Shown piece by piece: positions 8,995 to 16,222 of a stretch of 34,336 bases of DNA. Made by a program: the position numbers and the translations under genes. Origin of the DNA: Rhabdochromatium marinum (GTDB taxonomy: Bacteria; Pseudomonadota; Gammaproteobacteria; Chromatiales; Chromatiaceae); the NCBI RefSeq assembly GCF_016583795.1, contig NZ_NRRS01000040.1:1-34336 (forward strand). The letters are read 5' to 3'. The notes beneath the pieces were generated by a model. It worked only from the letters and a program-made list of their open reading frames with translations. It ran no database searches and had not been told where the DNA came from. Positions within the stretch are counted from its first letter, which is position 1, and every line of letters begins with the position of its first letter.

Positions 8995-10211
8995 TGACGA
9001 CAGATTCGCCCGCTGTGCCAGCCATTCTGTTTCTGACGCCGGAATTGCCCTATCCGCCGCATAGCGGCGGGCGCATCAAGAGCTGGAAGCTGATCGAGTG
9101 CTTCGGCAGCCGCTATCGCCTCGGTGTCGCCTGCGCGCTCAAGGGGGAGGATGAGCAGCATCTGGCGGCCTTTCGCGCGCGCGCCCGGCTGGCTGATCTG
9201 GTTGCCGAGCCGGTGAAGATGCCACGCTCGCTCAAGGCTCTGCTGCGCAGTTACCTCAAGCGCATCCCGCTCAATGTGCTGCGTACCCGTTCCGACACCC
9301 TGGCGCGCAAAATCGCCGCGCTGGCGCCGCACTATGACCTGATCTTCTGCGATCACTATGAGGTGTTTCAGTACGTGCCGGATGACTTCACCGGGCCGGT
9401 TATTCTGCACGAGCACAATGCCTATTTCCTGATGTGGCAGCGCTATGCCGAGTCCGGCGGCCATCCGCTGATGCGCTTGGCCAGTTATCTGGAATCGATG
9501 CGAGTGCGTCGCTATGAGTTGGCCGCCTGCGCGCGCGCCGATCTGATCTTCGCCTCGCCAAACGACATCGACAGCCTGGTCGCTGCGGGTACCGAGCGCG
9601 CCAAGTGCCGGGTAACCTATCACCTTGGCGATGAGACAACCCTGAATCGCCCGCCGCTCGATTATGACCAAACCGAGCTGGTGCTGCTCTATGTCGGCAC
9701 CCTGACCTGGGAGGCCAATGTCGATGGGCTGCTGTGGTTTCTGGCCGAGGTCTGGCCGGGGCTGGTGGCCAAGCATCAGGGCGTGCGGCTGCGCATCGCC
9801 GGCAAAAATCCCGATGTCCGTTTGCAACAAGCCGCTGCCGCGCATCCCGGTGTCGAACTGCTCGGCTTCGTCGAGGATTTGGAGCCTCTATTTCAGCGCA
9901 GCCGGGTGTTCGTCGCGCCGCTGCGCTTTGGGGCCGGCATCAAGGTCAAAGTGCTGAGCGGCATGGGGCGCGGCCTGCCGACGGTGACCACCTCGGTTGG
10001 CAGCGAAGGGCTGGCGGTTGAGAACGGCGTGCAGGCGGCCATCGCTGACCAGGCGCCCGAGACCATTACCGCCATCGACCGACTCTTGACCGATCGCGCC
10101 CATTGGGAGGCCATGGCCAACGCCGCGCGCGAACTGATCACGGAGCATTATACCTGGGATCGGGTGCTCGGCGATATGCAGCGTGAAATCGACGCTCTGT
10201 TACAGCGATGA
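8994..10211 (+). CDS. Glycosyltransferase, GT-B fold, family 4-like (405 aa)
   Basis: Predicted cytoplasmic sugar transferase that extends the lipid-linked repeat unit from a nucleotide sugar. The N-terminal half has the FLTPELPYPPHSGGRIK opening typical of one GT-B subgroup. The C-terminal half has the LLYVGTLTWEANVDGLLWF segment, a GKNPD loop and the donor-binding region GAGIKVKVLSGMGRGLPTVTT followed by the SEGL motif. The ATG overlaps the stop of the STAS-transferase by one base, so translation is coupled; a GTG three bases earlier is also possible. The next gene overlaps by four bases. Donor and acceptor sugars cannot be deduced. Confidence 0.88.
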   Translation: MTTDSPAVPAILFLTPELPYPPHSGGRIKSWKLIECFGSRYRLGVACALKGEDEQHLAAFRARARLADLVAEPVKMPRSLKALLRSYLKRIPLNVLRTRSDTLARKIAALAPHYDLIFCDHYEVFQYVPDDFTGPVILHEHNAYFLMWQRYAESGGHPLMRLASYLESMRVRRYELAACARADLIFASPNDIDSLVAAGTERAKCRVTYHLGDETTLNRPPLDYDQTELVLLYVGTLTWEANVDGLLWFLAEVWPGLVAKHQGVRLRIAGKNPDVRLQQAAAAHPGVELLGFVEDLEPLFQRSRVFVAPLRFGAGIKVKVLSGMGRGLPTVTTSVGSEGLAVENGVQAAIADQAPETITAIDRLLTDRAHWEAMANAARELITEHYTWDRVLGDMQREIDALLQR

Positions 10212-11281
10212 CCGTTGCGGCGATGACCGATACCGGCCGCCCGAGCATGAACCCGCGTGTCTACATTATTTTGGTCAACTGGAACGGCTGGCGCGACAGT
10301 ATCGAGTGCCTGGAGTCCGTGCTGCGGCTGGATTACGACAACTTTCGCGTGCTGCTGTGCGATAACGCCTCGACTGACGGCTCCCTGGATCAGATCGCCG
10401 CCTGGGCCACCGGCAAGGCCGCCGATGCCGCGCCGGGCGATGCGCCGCTCGCGCATCTAAGCACCCCGCCGTTGCCAAAACCACTCGCCTTCGCGCGCCT
10501 CGACCGCGCTGCCGCCGAGCGCGGTGAGCTGTCCGGCGATCCGCCGCTGGTGCTGATCGATACCGGCGCCAATCTAGGCTTTGCCGGCGGCAACAATGTT
10601 GGGTTGCGTCATGCCCTCGCGCGTGGCGATGCCGATTATGTCTGGCTGCTGAACAACGACACCGTCGTCGATCCCGACTGCCTCGGCGCCATGCTCCGCC
10701 GCTTGCAACAGGCCGATCAGCCAGCGCTGTGCGGCTCGCGCATCCTGTTCTATGAGAACCCCGGCGTGGTGCAAGCGCTCGGTGGCGGACGCTTCAACCG
10801 CTGGACTGCCATTTGCTCGCAGTCGCTTGGGCGCTTTCTGCCGGCGGAGCAGCCGATCGACCCCGCCGACTATGAGCGGCAGATGACTTATATCGTCGGC
10901 TGCTCCTGGCTGTTGCCCAAGGCGTTCCTGGACGAGGTCGGGCTGATGGATGAGCGTTATTTTCTCTACTATGAAGAAGTCGACTGGGTGCTGGCGGCCA
11001 AAGGGCGCTATGCGCTCTGCTACGCCGACGAGGCCCGCGTTTATCACAAGGAAGGCCGCAGCATCGGCTCACCCACCGGCGAGCGTCCGTCATCCACGCT
11101 GTCGGATTTTTACATCTTTCGCAACAAGCTCTGGATCACCGCCAAGCATTTCCCGCTGGGCTTGCCGACGGTGTATCTGTTCTCGCTGGTGCAGGCCATG
11201 CGCCGGGCACGGCGGGGACAGTGGGATAAGTGCTGGCTGATTCTGGCGGTTCTGCTGGGCAAGCGGCGTTTTGAGCGCTGA
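10208..11281 (+). CDS. Glycosyltransferase family 2 (357 aa)
   Basis: Inverting GT-A glycosyltransferase of the rhamnosyltransferase-like type. It opens with YIILVNWNGWRDS, has CDNASTDGS in place for nucleotide binding, NLGFAGGNNVG, a metal-binding LLNNDTVVD region, and a GCSWLLPKAFLDEVGLMDERYFLYYEEVDW acceptor segment. The start overlaps the previous stop in an ATGA junction; ATGs at 10223 and 10247 are alternatives. An insert of about 45 residues after the DGS motif (rich in Ala and Pro) is longer than in typical relatives. Its 3' end is overlapped for 192 bases by the reading frame of the convergent polymerase-like gene. Confidence 0.9.
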   Translation: MTVAAMTDTGRPSMNPRVYIILVNWNGWRDSIECLESVLRLDYDNFRVLLCDNASTDGSLDQIAAWATGKAADAAPGDAPLAHLSTPPLPKPLAFARLDRAAAERGELSGDPPLVLIDTGANLGFAGGNNVGLRHALARGDADYVWLLNNDTVVDPDCLGAMLRRLQQADQPALCGSRILFYENPGVVQALGGGRFNRWTAICSQSLGRFLPAEQPIDPADYERQMTYIVGCSWLLPKAFLDEVGLMDERYFLYYEEVDWVLAAKGRYALCYADEARVYHKEGRSIGSPTGERPSSTLSDFYIFRNKLWITAKHFPLGLPTVYLFSLVQAMRRARRGQWDKCWLILAVLLGKRRFER

Positions 11282-12514
11282 GGCTTTAGCCCTGAGTCCC
11301 AGCTCTTCGTAGTAACCCGCAGTCAGAGCGATGGCAAAAGCGGCCGTTGTCAGTCCCTGCATGTAGGCAAGTCCTGGATTCAAAATTAAATTCAGCGCCA
11401 GAGCGGTCATCATCATCAGGATTGACCAGATGGCTGGGTTATGGGTGCCACGCTGCTTGCGATAGGCCCAGTTGACCCGCAGCAGGCGCAGCAGAACCAG
11501 AAAGAGAAAATACACATAGAGGGCAACACCCACAAATCCCCATTTGAATGCGGTGCCAATGATGCCAAGATCAGTGGGGAAGAACTTGTAGCCGAAGATG
11601 TCCTGATAGGTTTTGCTGTAGCCGCTCGATTGGCCATAGCCAAACACCGGCAACTCCATGATAGTTTTCCAGGCCAGAATATAGGATTTGGCGCGCACTT
11701 CGGCGCCCTCGGCGTGCATGAAGGAGTCAATCAAAAAGCCACTAAGGCCGATCAGCAGCATCAGACCGATGGGCAGCACCAGAATCAACAGATTCATGCG
11801 ATTCGCGCGACTCAGAAACAGCGGATAGATCATTATGGACAGGGCCACGGTGGCCATCTGCGAGCGCGCCATGATCAAGGACCACACATAGCCCACCATT
11901 CCCAGCACCAGCAGCCAGCCAAGCTTTTCCAGCGCGCGGCTGTGTTGCACCAGGCGAATCAGAGCGAAGCAGGTCAGAATAATGAGCGCAAAGGTGGGCG
12001 GTTTGAGCCGATAGCCGCGCCATTCATCATAGGTGACCAAATAGGACATGTAGCCGGTCGAAAAATAGGCAGCTTCCAGATCGACGCGGTGATAGCTGAG
12101 AATATAGTTAAGAATGATGACAATCAGGCTGATGACGAACAGCTTTTCCAGCTGTGCCAGCGACAAACCGAGGCGATAGAGAAAATACAGCGTCGGGGCC
12201 AGGAAGATGATCATGAACTCGCGCGAGGCGAACAGGCTCGGCATGAGGCCCACGCCGGCATTGAGCGCGAAGGTGAGTGACGAGCTGAACATGATGTAAC
12301 CAACCAACGCCGGCGCGGACCAAAACCACCAGTTCCAGCGGATGCCACGGTCGGTGAGCGCGGTGTAGAGGGCGCCATAGAAAAACAGCGCAAAGGTCAG
12401 CGCCAGGCCCAGCTCCTGGAAGCGGTTGTTAAGAAAATACTTCCCGCCCTGGTAGCCAGCGAAGAAAATCAGGATGAGCAGAAAGCCGATCATGCTCTGG
12501 ACGGAAATACGCAC
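11090..12514 (-). CDS. O-antigen ligase/polymerase-like membrane protein (474 aa)
   Basis: Predicted polytopic inner-membrane protein with about ten to twelve hydrophobic helices, for example FLLILIFFAGYQGG at the start and LILVLPIGLMLLIGLSGFLI mid-protein, plus a large periplasmic loop after about residue 260 containing GYGQSSGYSK. This fits Wzy/WaaL-type proteins, here most likely the polymerase (Wzy) of the locus, since no other candidate is present. A GTG start is used with GGAGAG upstream; ATG 12493 is an alternative. The last about 60 residues lie antisense to the GT2 gene, are hydrophilic and have no membrane character, so the original C-terminus may have ended near 11280 and been extended by stop loss. 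It reads against the rest of the locus. Confidence 0.8.
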   Translation of the reverse strand: MRISVQSMIGFLLILIFFAGYQGGKYFLNNRFQELGLALTFALFFYGALYTALTDRGIRWNWWFWSAPALVGYIMFSSSLTFALNAGVGLMPSLFASREFMIIFLAPTLYFLYRLGLSLAQLEKLFVISLIVIILNYILSYHRVDLEAAYFSTGYMSYLVTYDEWRGYRLKPPTFALIILTCFALIRLVQHSRALEKLGWLLVLGMVGYVWSLIMARSQMATVALSIMIYPLFLSRANRMNLLILVLPIGLMLLIGLSGFLIDSFMHAEGAEVRAKSYILAWKTIMELPVFGYGQSSGYSKTYQDIFGYKFFPTDLGIIGTAFKWGFVGVALYVYFLFLVLLRLLRVNWAYRKQRGTHNPAIWSILMMMTALALNLILNPGLAYMQGLTTAAFAIALTAGYYEELGLRAKASALKTPLAQQNRQNQPALIPLSPPCPAHGLHQREQIHRRQAQREMLGGDPELVAKDVKIRQRG

Positions 12515-12549
12515 GCTGGTCTCTCTCCACCTGATTCCCGAGGTGTTCC

Positions 12550-13425
12550 ATGCACAAAGTCGTTCTGATTACCCCAAGCTATGCGCCGGATTTCGAGCGC
12601 TGCCGCATTCTGTGCGACAGCGTCCGGCAGCAGGTACACGGTCATGCCGAGCATGTCATTATCGTTGATCGGCAGGATGAGGCGCTGTTTTTGCCATTAG
12701 CGGGTAATGGCGTCCGCTTGCTGATTAAACAGGACATGCTGCCGGGCTGGCTGTATCAGCTGCCCTTTGCGCGCAAATGGTGGCTGAATTTGCGCGGGCT
12801 GCCGGTGCGCGGTTGGATTCTGCAACAGATCGTCAAGCTTTCTGTTGCTGAAGCCATTGACGCAAATCTATATCTGTTTGCCGATTCAGATGTCGCCTTT
12901 ATCCGCCCATTCGAGGTCGGTGAGCTGCTGGATACGGCTGGGCGGGTGCGGCTCTACGGCGGCCCGCGCAAGCCGCAGGATATCGCCGATCCGCGCCATC
13001 GGGCCTGGTATCGACAGGCTGGCCAAGTATTTGGTTTGACCGGGCCGGGTTATCAGCAGCGCGACTATGTCAGCCAATTAGTAGCCTGGCGGCGCGATAC
13101 CCTGGCACGTCTGACCCAGCGCATCGCCGCGCACGGCGGGCGCGATTGGCAGGTGGTACTGGCGAATACCCTGGATTTCTCCGAATATACCCTCTATGGC
13201 GTTTTTGCCGAGCATGTGCTGGGCGAAGCGGCTGGGCATGTGCTGGTCGACACCGAGCTGTGCGATTGCTCCTGGCATCACGAGATTAACAGCCAGGAGG
13301 ATCTCAAGCGATTTATTGAGCAGGTGCCAGCGTCCTTCCCGGCGGTGCTGATTCAATCAAATCTTGGCATCGCACCGGCGGATTATGCGCAAGTGCTAAA
13401 GAACCGTGCAGGCCTTGGTACCTGA
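12550..13425 (+). CDS. DUF6492 family protein, glycosyltransferase-like (291 aa)
   Basis: Family of unproven function found in polysaccharide loci. The protein opens with KVVLITPSYAPDFERC and has a FADSDVAFIRPF segment that resembles the DxD metal and nucleotide-sugar site of GT-A enzymes, and a late CSWHHEI motif. This suggests a sugar transferase, which is inference. GAGGT lies five to nine bases before the ATG. Only 35 bases separate it from the divergent polymerase-like gene, so at least one promoter must lie inside coding DNA or the two share an unusually compact control region. Confidence 0.75.
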   Translation: MHKVVLITPSYAPDFERCRILCDSVRQQVHGHAEHVIIVDRQDEALFLPLAGNGVRLLIKQDMLPGWLYQLPFARKWWLNLRGLPVRGWILQQIVKLSVAEAIDANLYLFADSDVAFIRPFEVGELLDTAGRVRLYGGPRKPQDIADPRHRAWYRQAGQVFGLTGPGYQQRDYVSQLVAWRRDTLARLTQRIAAHGGRDWQVVLANTLDFSEYTLYGVFAEHVLGEAAGHVLVDTELCDCSWHHEINSQEDLKRFIEQVPASFPAVLIQSNLGIAPADYAQVLKNRAGLGT

Positions 13426-13539
13426 GGGCCGAAATCTTGGCTTGAGGTCTTGACAGATGAAAGCGGCCCAGTTGACTCAGGGCATTAGCGTTTCGACCTC
13501 AAACCCCACCACGACCTTGAACTCATGGAAGGCGCTGAC
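13426..13539. other. Convergent spacer with inverted and direct repeats
   Basis: Between the DUF6492 gene and the minus-strand GTPase gene. TGAGGTC near 13444 pairs with GACCTCA near 13495, and TGACTCAG occurs twice (near 13473 and near 13535). No stem-plus-T-run terminator is evident for either strand. Confidence 0.35.
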
Positions 13540-15054
13540 TCAGAAGAAGGTCCGACGCTTGGGCTTCTTGAGCCTGTCGTCCTCTTCGACCGGCTGCGGA
13601 CGGGGCGGCTCTGAGGCGGATGCAGGGAGAGTCGCCGGGGCATCCTGCTCCGAAGCGGATGTATACGATTCGTTATCACGCATGGCGTCGTAGAGCTCGC
13701 TGCGCAGCTTTGGGATCAGCTGACCTGTCAGTTCCTCAAGATGCTCGCGCTTGTGCCACCCCATCTTTTCAAACGACTGAAGGCCGCTCTTTTCAGCAAT
13801 CTCGCAGGTGCGTGGGCTGATCTCCGCCCACATCATGCGCAAGTCATCGGCACGTTCGCGCACCAGCAACTCTTGAGCGTGCAGCTTTTCGAAGATCGGA
13901 TCGAAGCGCGCAATCAGACGCCTTTGGATTCGCGGCAGAATCATATACTGGATGAGAATGAAACCTAGGATCGCGGCTACGGCAATCCCTGGCAAGGCCA
14001 CAAGCATGCCCATGGCAACAGCGGCACCGGCCAGTCCGCCGCAGAGCAGCAACCAGAGTCCTCGCCAGCGCGCGCGGGACGACTTGAACCGGTCAACCGC
14101 CCTGTCGATCACCATCGCATGCAGCCGGAGCCGTTCGGCATAAGACTGGATCTGGGTAATCTGGTTATCCAACCGCCGGGTCGGTGCACGGCGTAACTCA
14201 GCGACCAAATCGTCGCGCGCCTTCTCGAAGTCCTCCATCGGCAGGCGCGACTTTGGCTTGTCGGCCAGGGGCACGAAGGTGTTATAGATCATCGGCAAGT
14301 CTTTGCGCGGGATCACCTTGCCGAGGTTCCAGCACAGCGCCCCATACGCCCGCGCAAAGTCGTGCAAGCTCTGGAACTGATCCACCTTGTTCAGGATAAT
14401 CAGCATTTTGTGGTCGATACCCACCAGGGACTCGCGAAAGACTTGCAGTGTTTCGCCCGTCGTTCCAGGCTTATCCGGATCGAAGAAAACCATCACCAGG
14501 TCGGCGCGTTCAGCGAACCAGCGCACCACTCCGGGGAAGTCAAACCCCCGTCCGTTCTCGGCTTTGGCCTCATCGATCATGCCCGGGCTGTCGATCAGCG
14601 TCACCTGTTGCAAGAGCTCCGCAGGGCGCAGCTTCATTCGCACATGGGAGACCAGATGGTCACCAAAGTGGCGCAGCCCCTCATAGGGCAAGTCCGGATT
14701 GCTCACGACCGTCGGTCCATCCCGCTCGGTCGCGGTCGCGCCATAAGTGAGGATCGTAAACCCGTCATCCGTGGGAGCCACTCCGGTCTTCTGAACATCG
14801 TCGCCCAAGAGATGGTTCACGAACGTGGACTTCCCGGACGAATGATTGCCCAACAGCAAGACCTGCGGCGGCCGGCGCAACTCACCAACGGTGGGCGGAC
14901 GTCGGAACATGAACTGTTTGGCCAGCGGAGCGAGCGGGTCCTGGTAGTAGTCGCGGATCCGGTGCGCGAATTCTTCTGTCACGTTATACAAAGGACATTC
15001 TCTTTTCGTCTGTTCGATGTCAGATCGGAAATCCAAGCGACCCTGTGCGTACAA
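13540..15054 (-). CDS. Dynamin-like/EHD-type GTPase with membrane segment (504 aa)
   Basis: Predicted membrane-associated GTPase of the bacterial dynamin/EHD group. G1 is GNHSSGKST (69-77), G3 is DSPGM (154-158) and G4 is NKVD (221-224). A helical region follows, with a long hydrophobic stretch at about 325-365 that should form one or two membrane helices, and an acidic-basic tail ending KKPKRRTFF. Such proteins remodel membranes or scaffold complexes, but no role in this locus is established. The start is uncertain: TTG 15054 gives a natural N-terminus but lacks a good ribosome-binding site, and GTG 14982 is an alternative. It reads against the locus and is divergent from the lipoprotein gene across 250 bases that hold no clear promoter. 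Confidence 0.82.
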   Translation of the reverse strand: MYAQGRLDFRSDIEQTKRECPLYNVTEEFAHRIRDYYQDPLAPLAKQFMFRRPPTVGELRRPPQVLLLGNHSSGKSTFVNHLLGDDVQKTGVAPTDDGFTILTYGATATERDGPTVVSNPDLPYEGLRHFGDHLVSHVRMKLRPAELLQQVTLIDSPGMIDEAKAENGRGFDFPGVVRWFAERADLVMVFFDPDKPGTTGETLQVFRESLVGIDHKMLIILNKVDQFQSLHDFARAYGALCWNLGKVIPRKDLPMIYNTFVPLADKPKSRLPMEDFEKARDDLVAELRRAPTRRLDNQITQIQSYAERLRLHAMVIDRAVDRFKSSRARWRGLWLLLCGGLAGAAVAMGMLVALPGIAVAAILGFILIQYMILPRIQRRLIARFDPIFEKLHAQELLVRERADDLRMMWAEISPRTCEIAEKSGLQSFEKMGWHKREHLEELTGQLIPKLRSELYDAMRDNESYTSASEQDAPATLPASASEPPRPQPVEEDDRLKKPKRRTFF

Positions 15055-15304
15055 GTCGGTACTGCTTGCAGAGGCTAACGAGGTCGGGAATGGCGGTCAA
15101 GATCGTTCTTGTACCGGACGGCTTGTCAGCAAATTCGGACATTTGCTTGACGACAAACACAACAAGCACAATCGAATGGCGACAGCTCGACCAGCAGGAA
15201 CAGGCTTCGGGTTAGAATCCCTGGTTAGTGCCAACAACGCAGGGCTTTCGATCCTTGTTGCCCATCCTTCCGTCTGTGCTTGTTTGTGACCTCGGCTTGC
15301 TTTG

Positions 15305-16216
15305 ATGGTCATCAACCCGCCGCCAGCCCTCCTGATCGCCGTTGTGCTGCTGCTCAATGGCTGCGCGACCTCGGGGCCCGTAGAGTCGCAGCAGGTGGTC
15401 ACAGGAGATGGCTATCATCAGGCAGATCAGAGTGTTGAACACATACCCGAGCACTTCACGCCCATGTCGGCATCTGTGCTCGCAGATGAAAAGGAACGGC
15501 CGGTAAAGGTGGGCAGCGGCTTTATGCTGATTGATGACGCAGGCGACATGCGGCAGACGCGGCCAGCGCCGTTCAATTCCCGGGCTGGGTTGGCGAAGGT
15601 ACTGGCGCAGCGGCTCAGGGCAACGCTGGCCCGACCTGGCTTCGATGGACATCAGACCCGTGGCCCCGTTGCGCTGACATCAGTGTCCTTGCGCGAGCTT
15701 GATCACGGCTGGTCACCCAAACTGGCGACTGGGCTGGCCGCGCTTGCGCCGCGCCTGTCCACAGGTCGCGTGACCGCCTACAACAGCGCGACAACCTCCA
15801 AGATCGCGCTGATCATCTTCAGCCGTGCCGAGCGTGTCGATGAGGCTGCCGTGCGTCAAGTGGCCGAGCTGCGCAGCCGGCTTGGCGAGCGCTTGTGCGT
15901 GCATCTGGTCACGGTTGGCGACCCAAGCGCCTGCTTTAAGCTGCAAGCGTTTAACCAGTGCGGAACCGCCGTCACCGGTGCCTCAATCGCGGAGCCGGAG
16001 GCCATGGCGGCCTTTGTGCTGCGGGTTTTCTACGGTGATCCGCTCGACAGCGATGGCGATGGGGTGGCGAATTACCAGGATCAGTGTCCGCGCACAGGAC
16101 GCGGAATGCGGGTGAATTGGAATGGATGTCCATTCGATGAGTCCCGCTTGATGAAGCTCTTGCCGCGAGAAATTACGGAGCAAGGCTGGGCGTTGCCGCC
16201 GCCCTCAAGCCTGTAG
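15305..16216 (+). CDS. Lipoprotein with vWA-like fold and thrombospondin-3-type repeat (303 aa)
   Basis: Predicted lipoprotein: a hydrophobic N-terminus ends in the lipobox LLNGC with C20 as the lipidated residue. The middle resembles a von Willebrand A-like sheet (SKIALIIFSRAERVD, then LCVHLVTVGD), though no full MIDAS motif is visible. Near residues 240-265 lies DSDGDGVANYQDQCP, the Asp-rich calcium-binding repeat that in many Gammaproteobacteria links to an OmpA peptidoglycan-binding domain; here the OmpA domain is absent and the protein ends about 40 residues later. ATG 15305 follows an in-frame TTG. Only six bases separate it from the SLBB export gene, so the two are almost certainly co-transcribed and may form one envelope assembly. 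Confidence 0.75.
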   Translation: MVINPPPALLIAVVLLLNGCATSGPVESQQVVTGDGYHQADQSVEHIPEHFTPMSASVLADEKERPVKVGSGFMLIDDAGDMRQTRPAPFNSRAGLAKVLAQRLRATLARPGFDGHQTRGPVALTSVSLRELDHGWSPKLATGLAALAPRLSTGRVTAYNSATTSKIALIIFSRAERVDEAAVRQVAELRSRLGERLCVHLVTVGDPSACFKLQAFNQCGTAVTGASIAEPEAMAAFVLRVFYGDPLDSDGDGVANYQDQCPRTGRGMRVNWNGCPFDESRLMKLLPREITEQGWALPPPSSL

Positions 16217-16222
16217 CGACCG

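Noticed and set aside
13457-13693. Small plus-strand frame of 78 codons after the DUF6492 gene
   Set aside because: Mostly antisense to the GTPase C-terminus and has no ribosome-binding site or family features.
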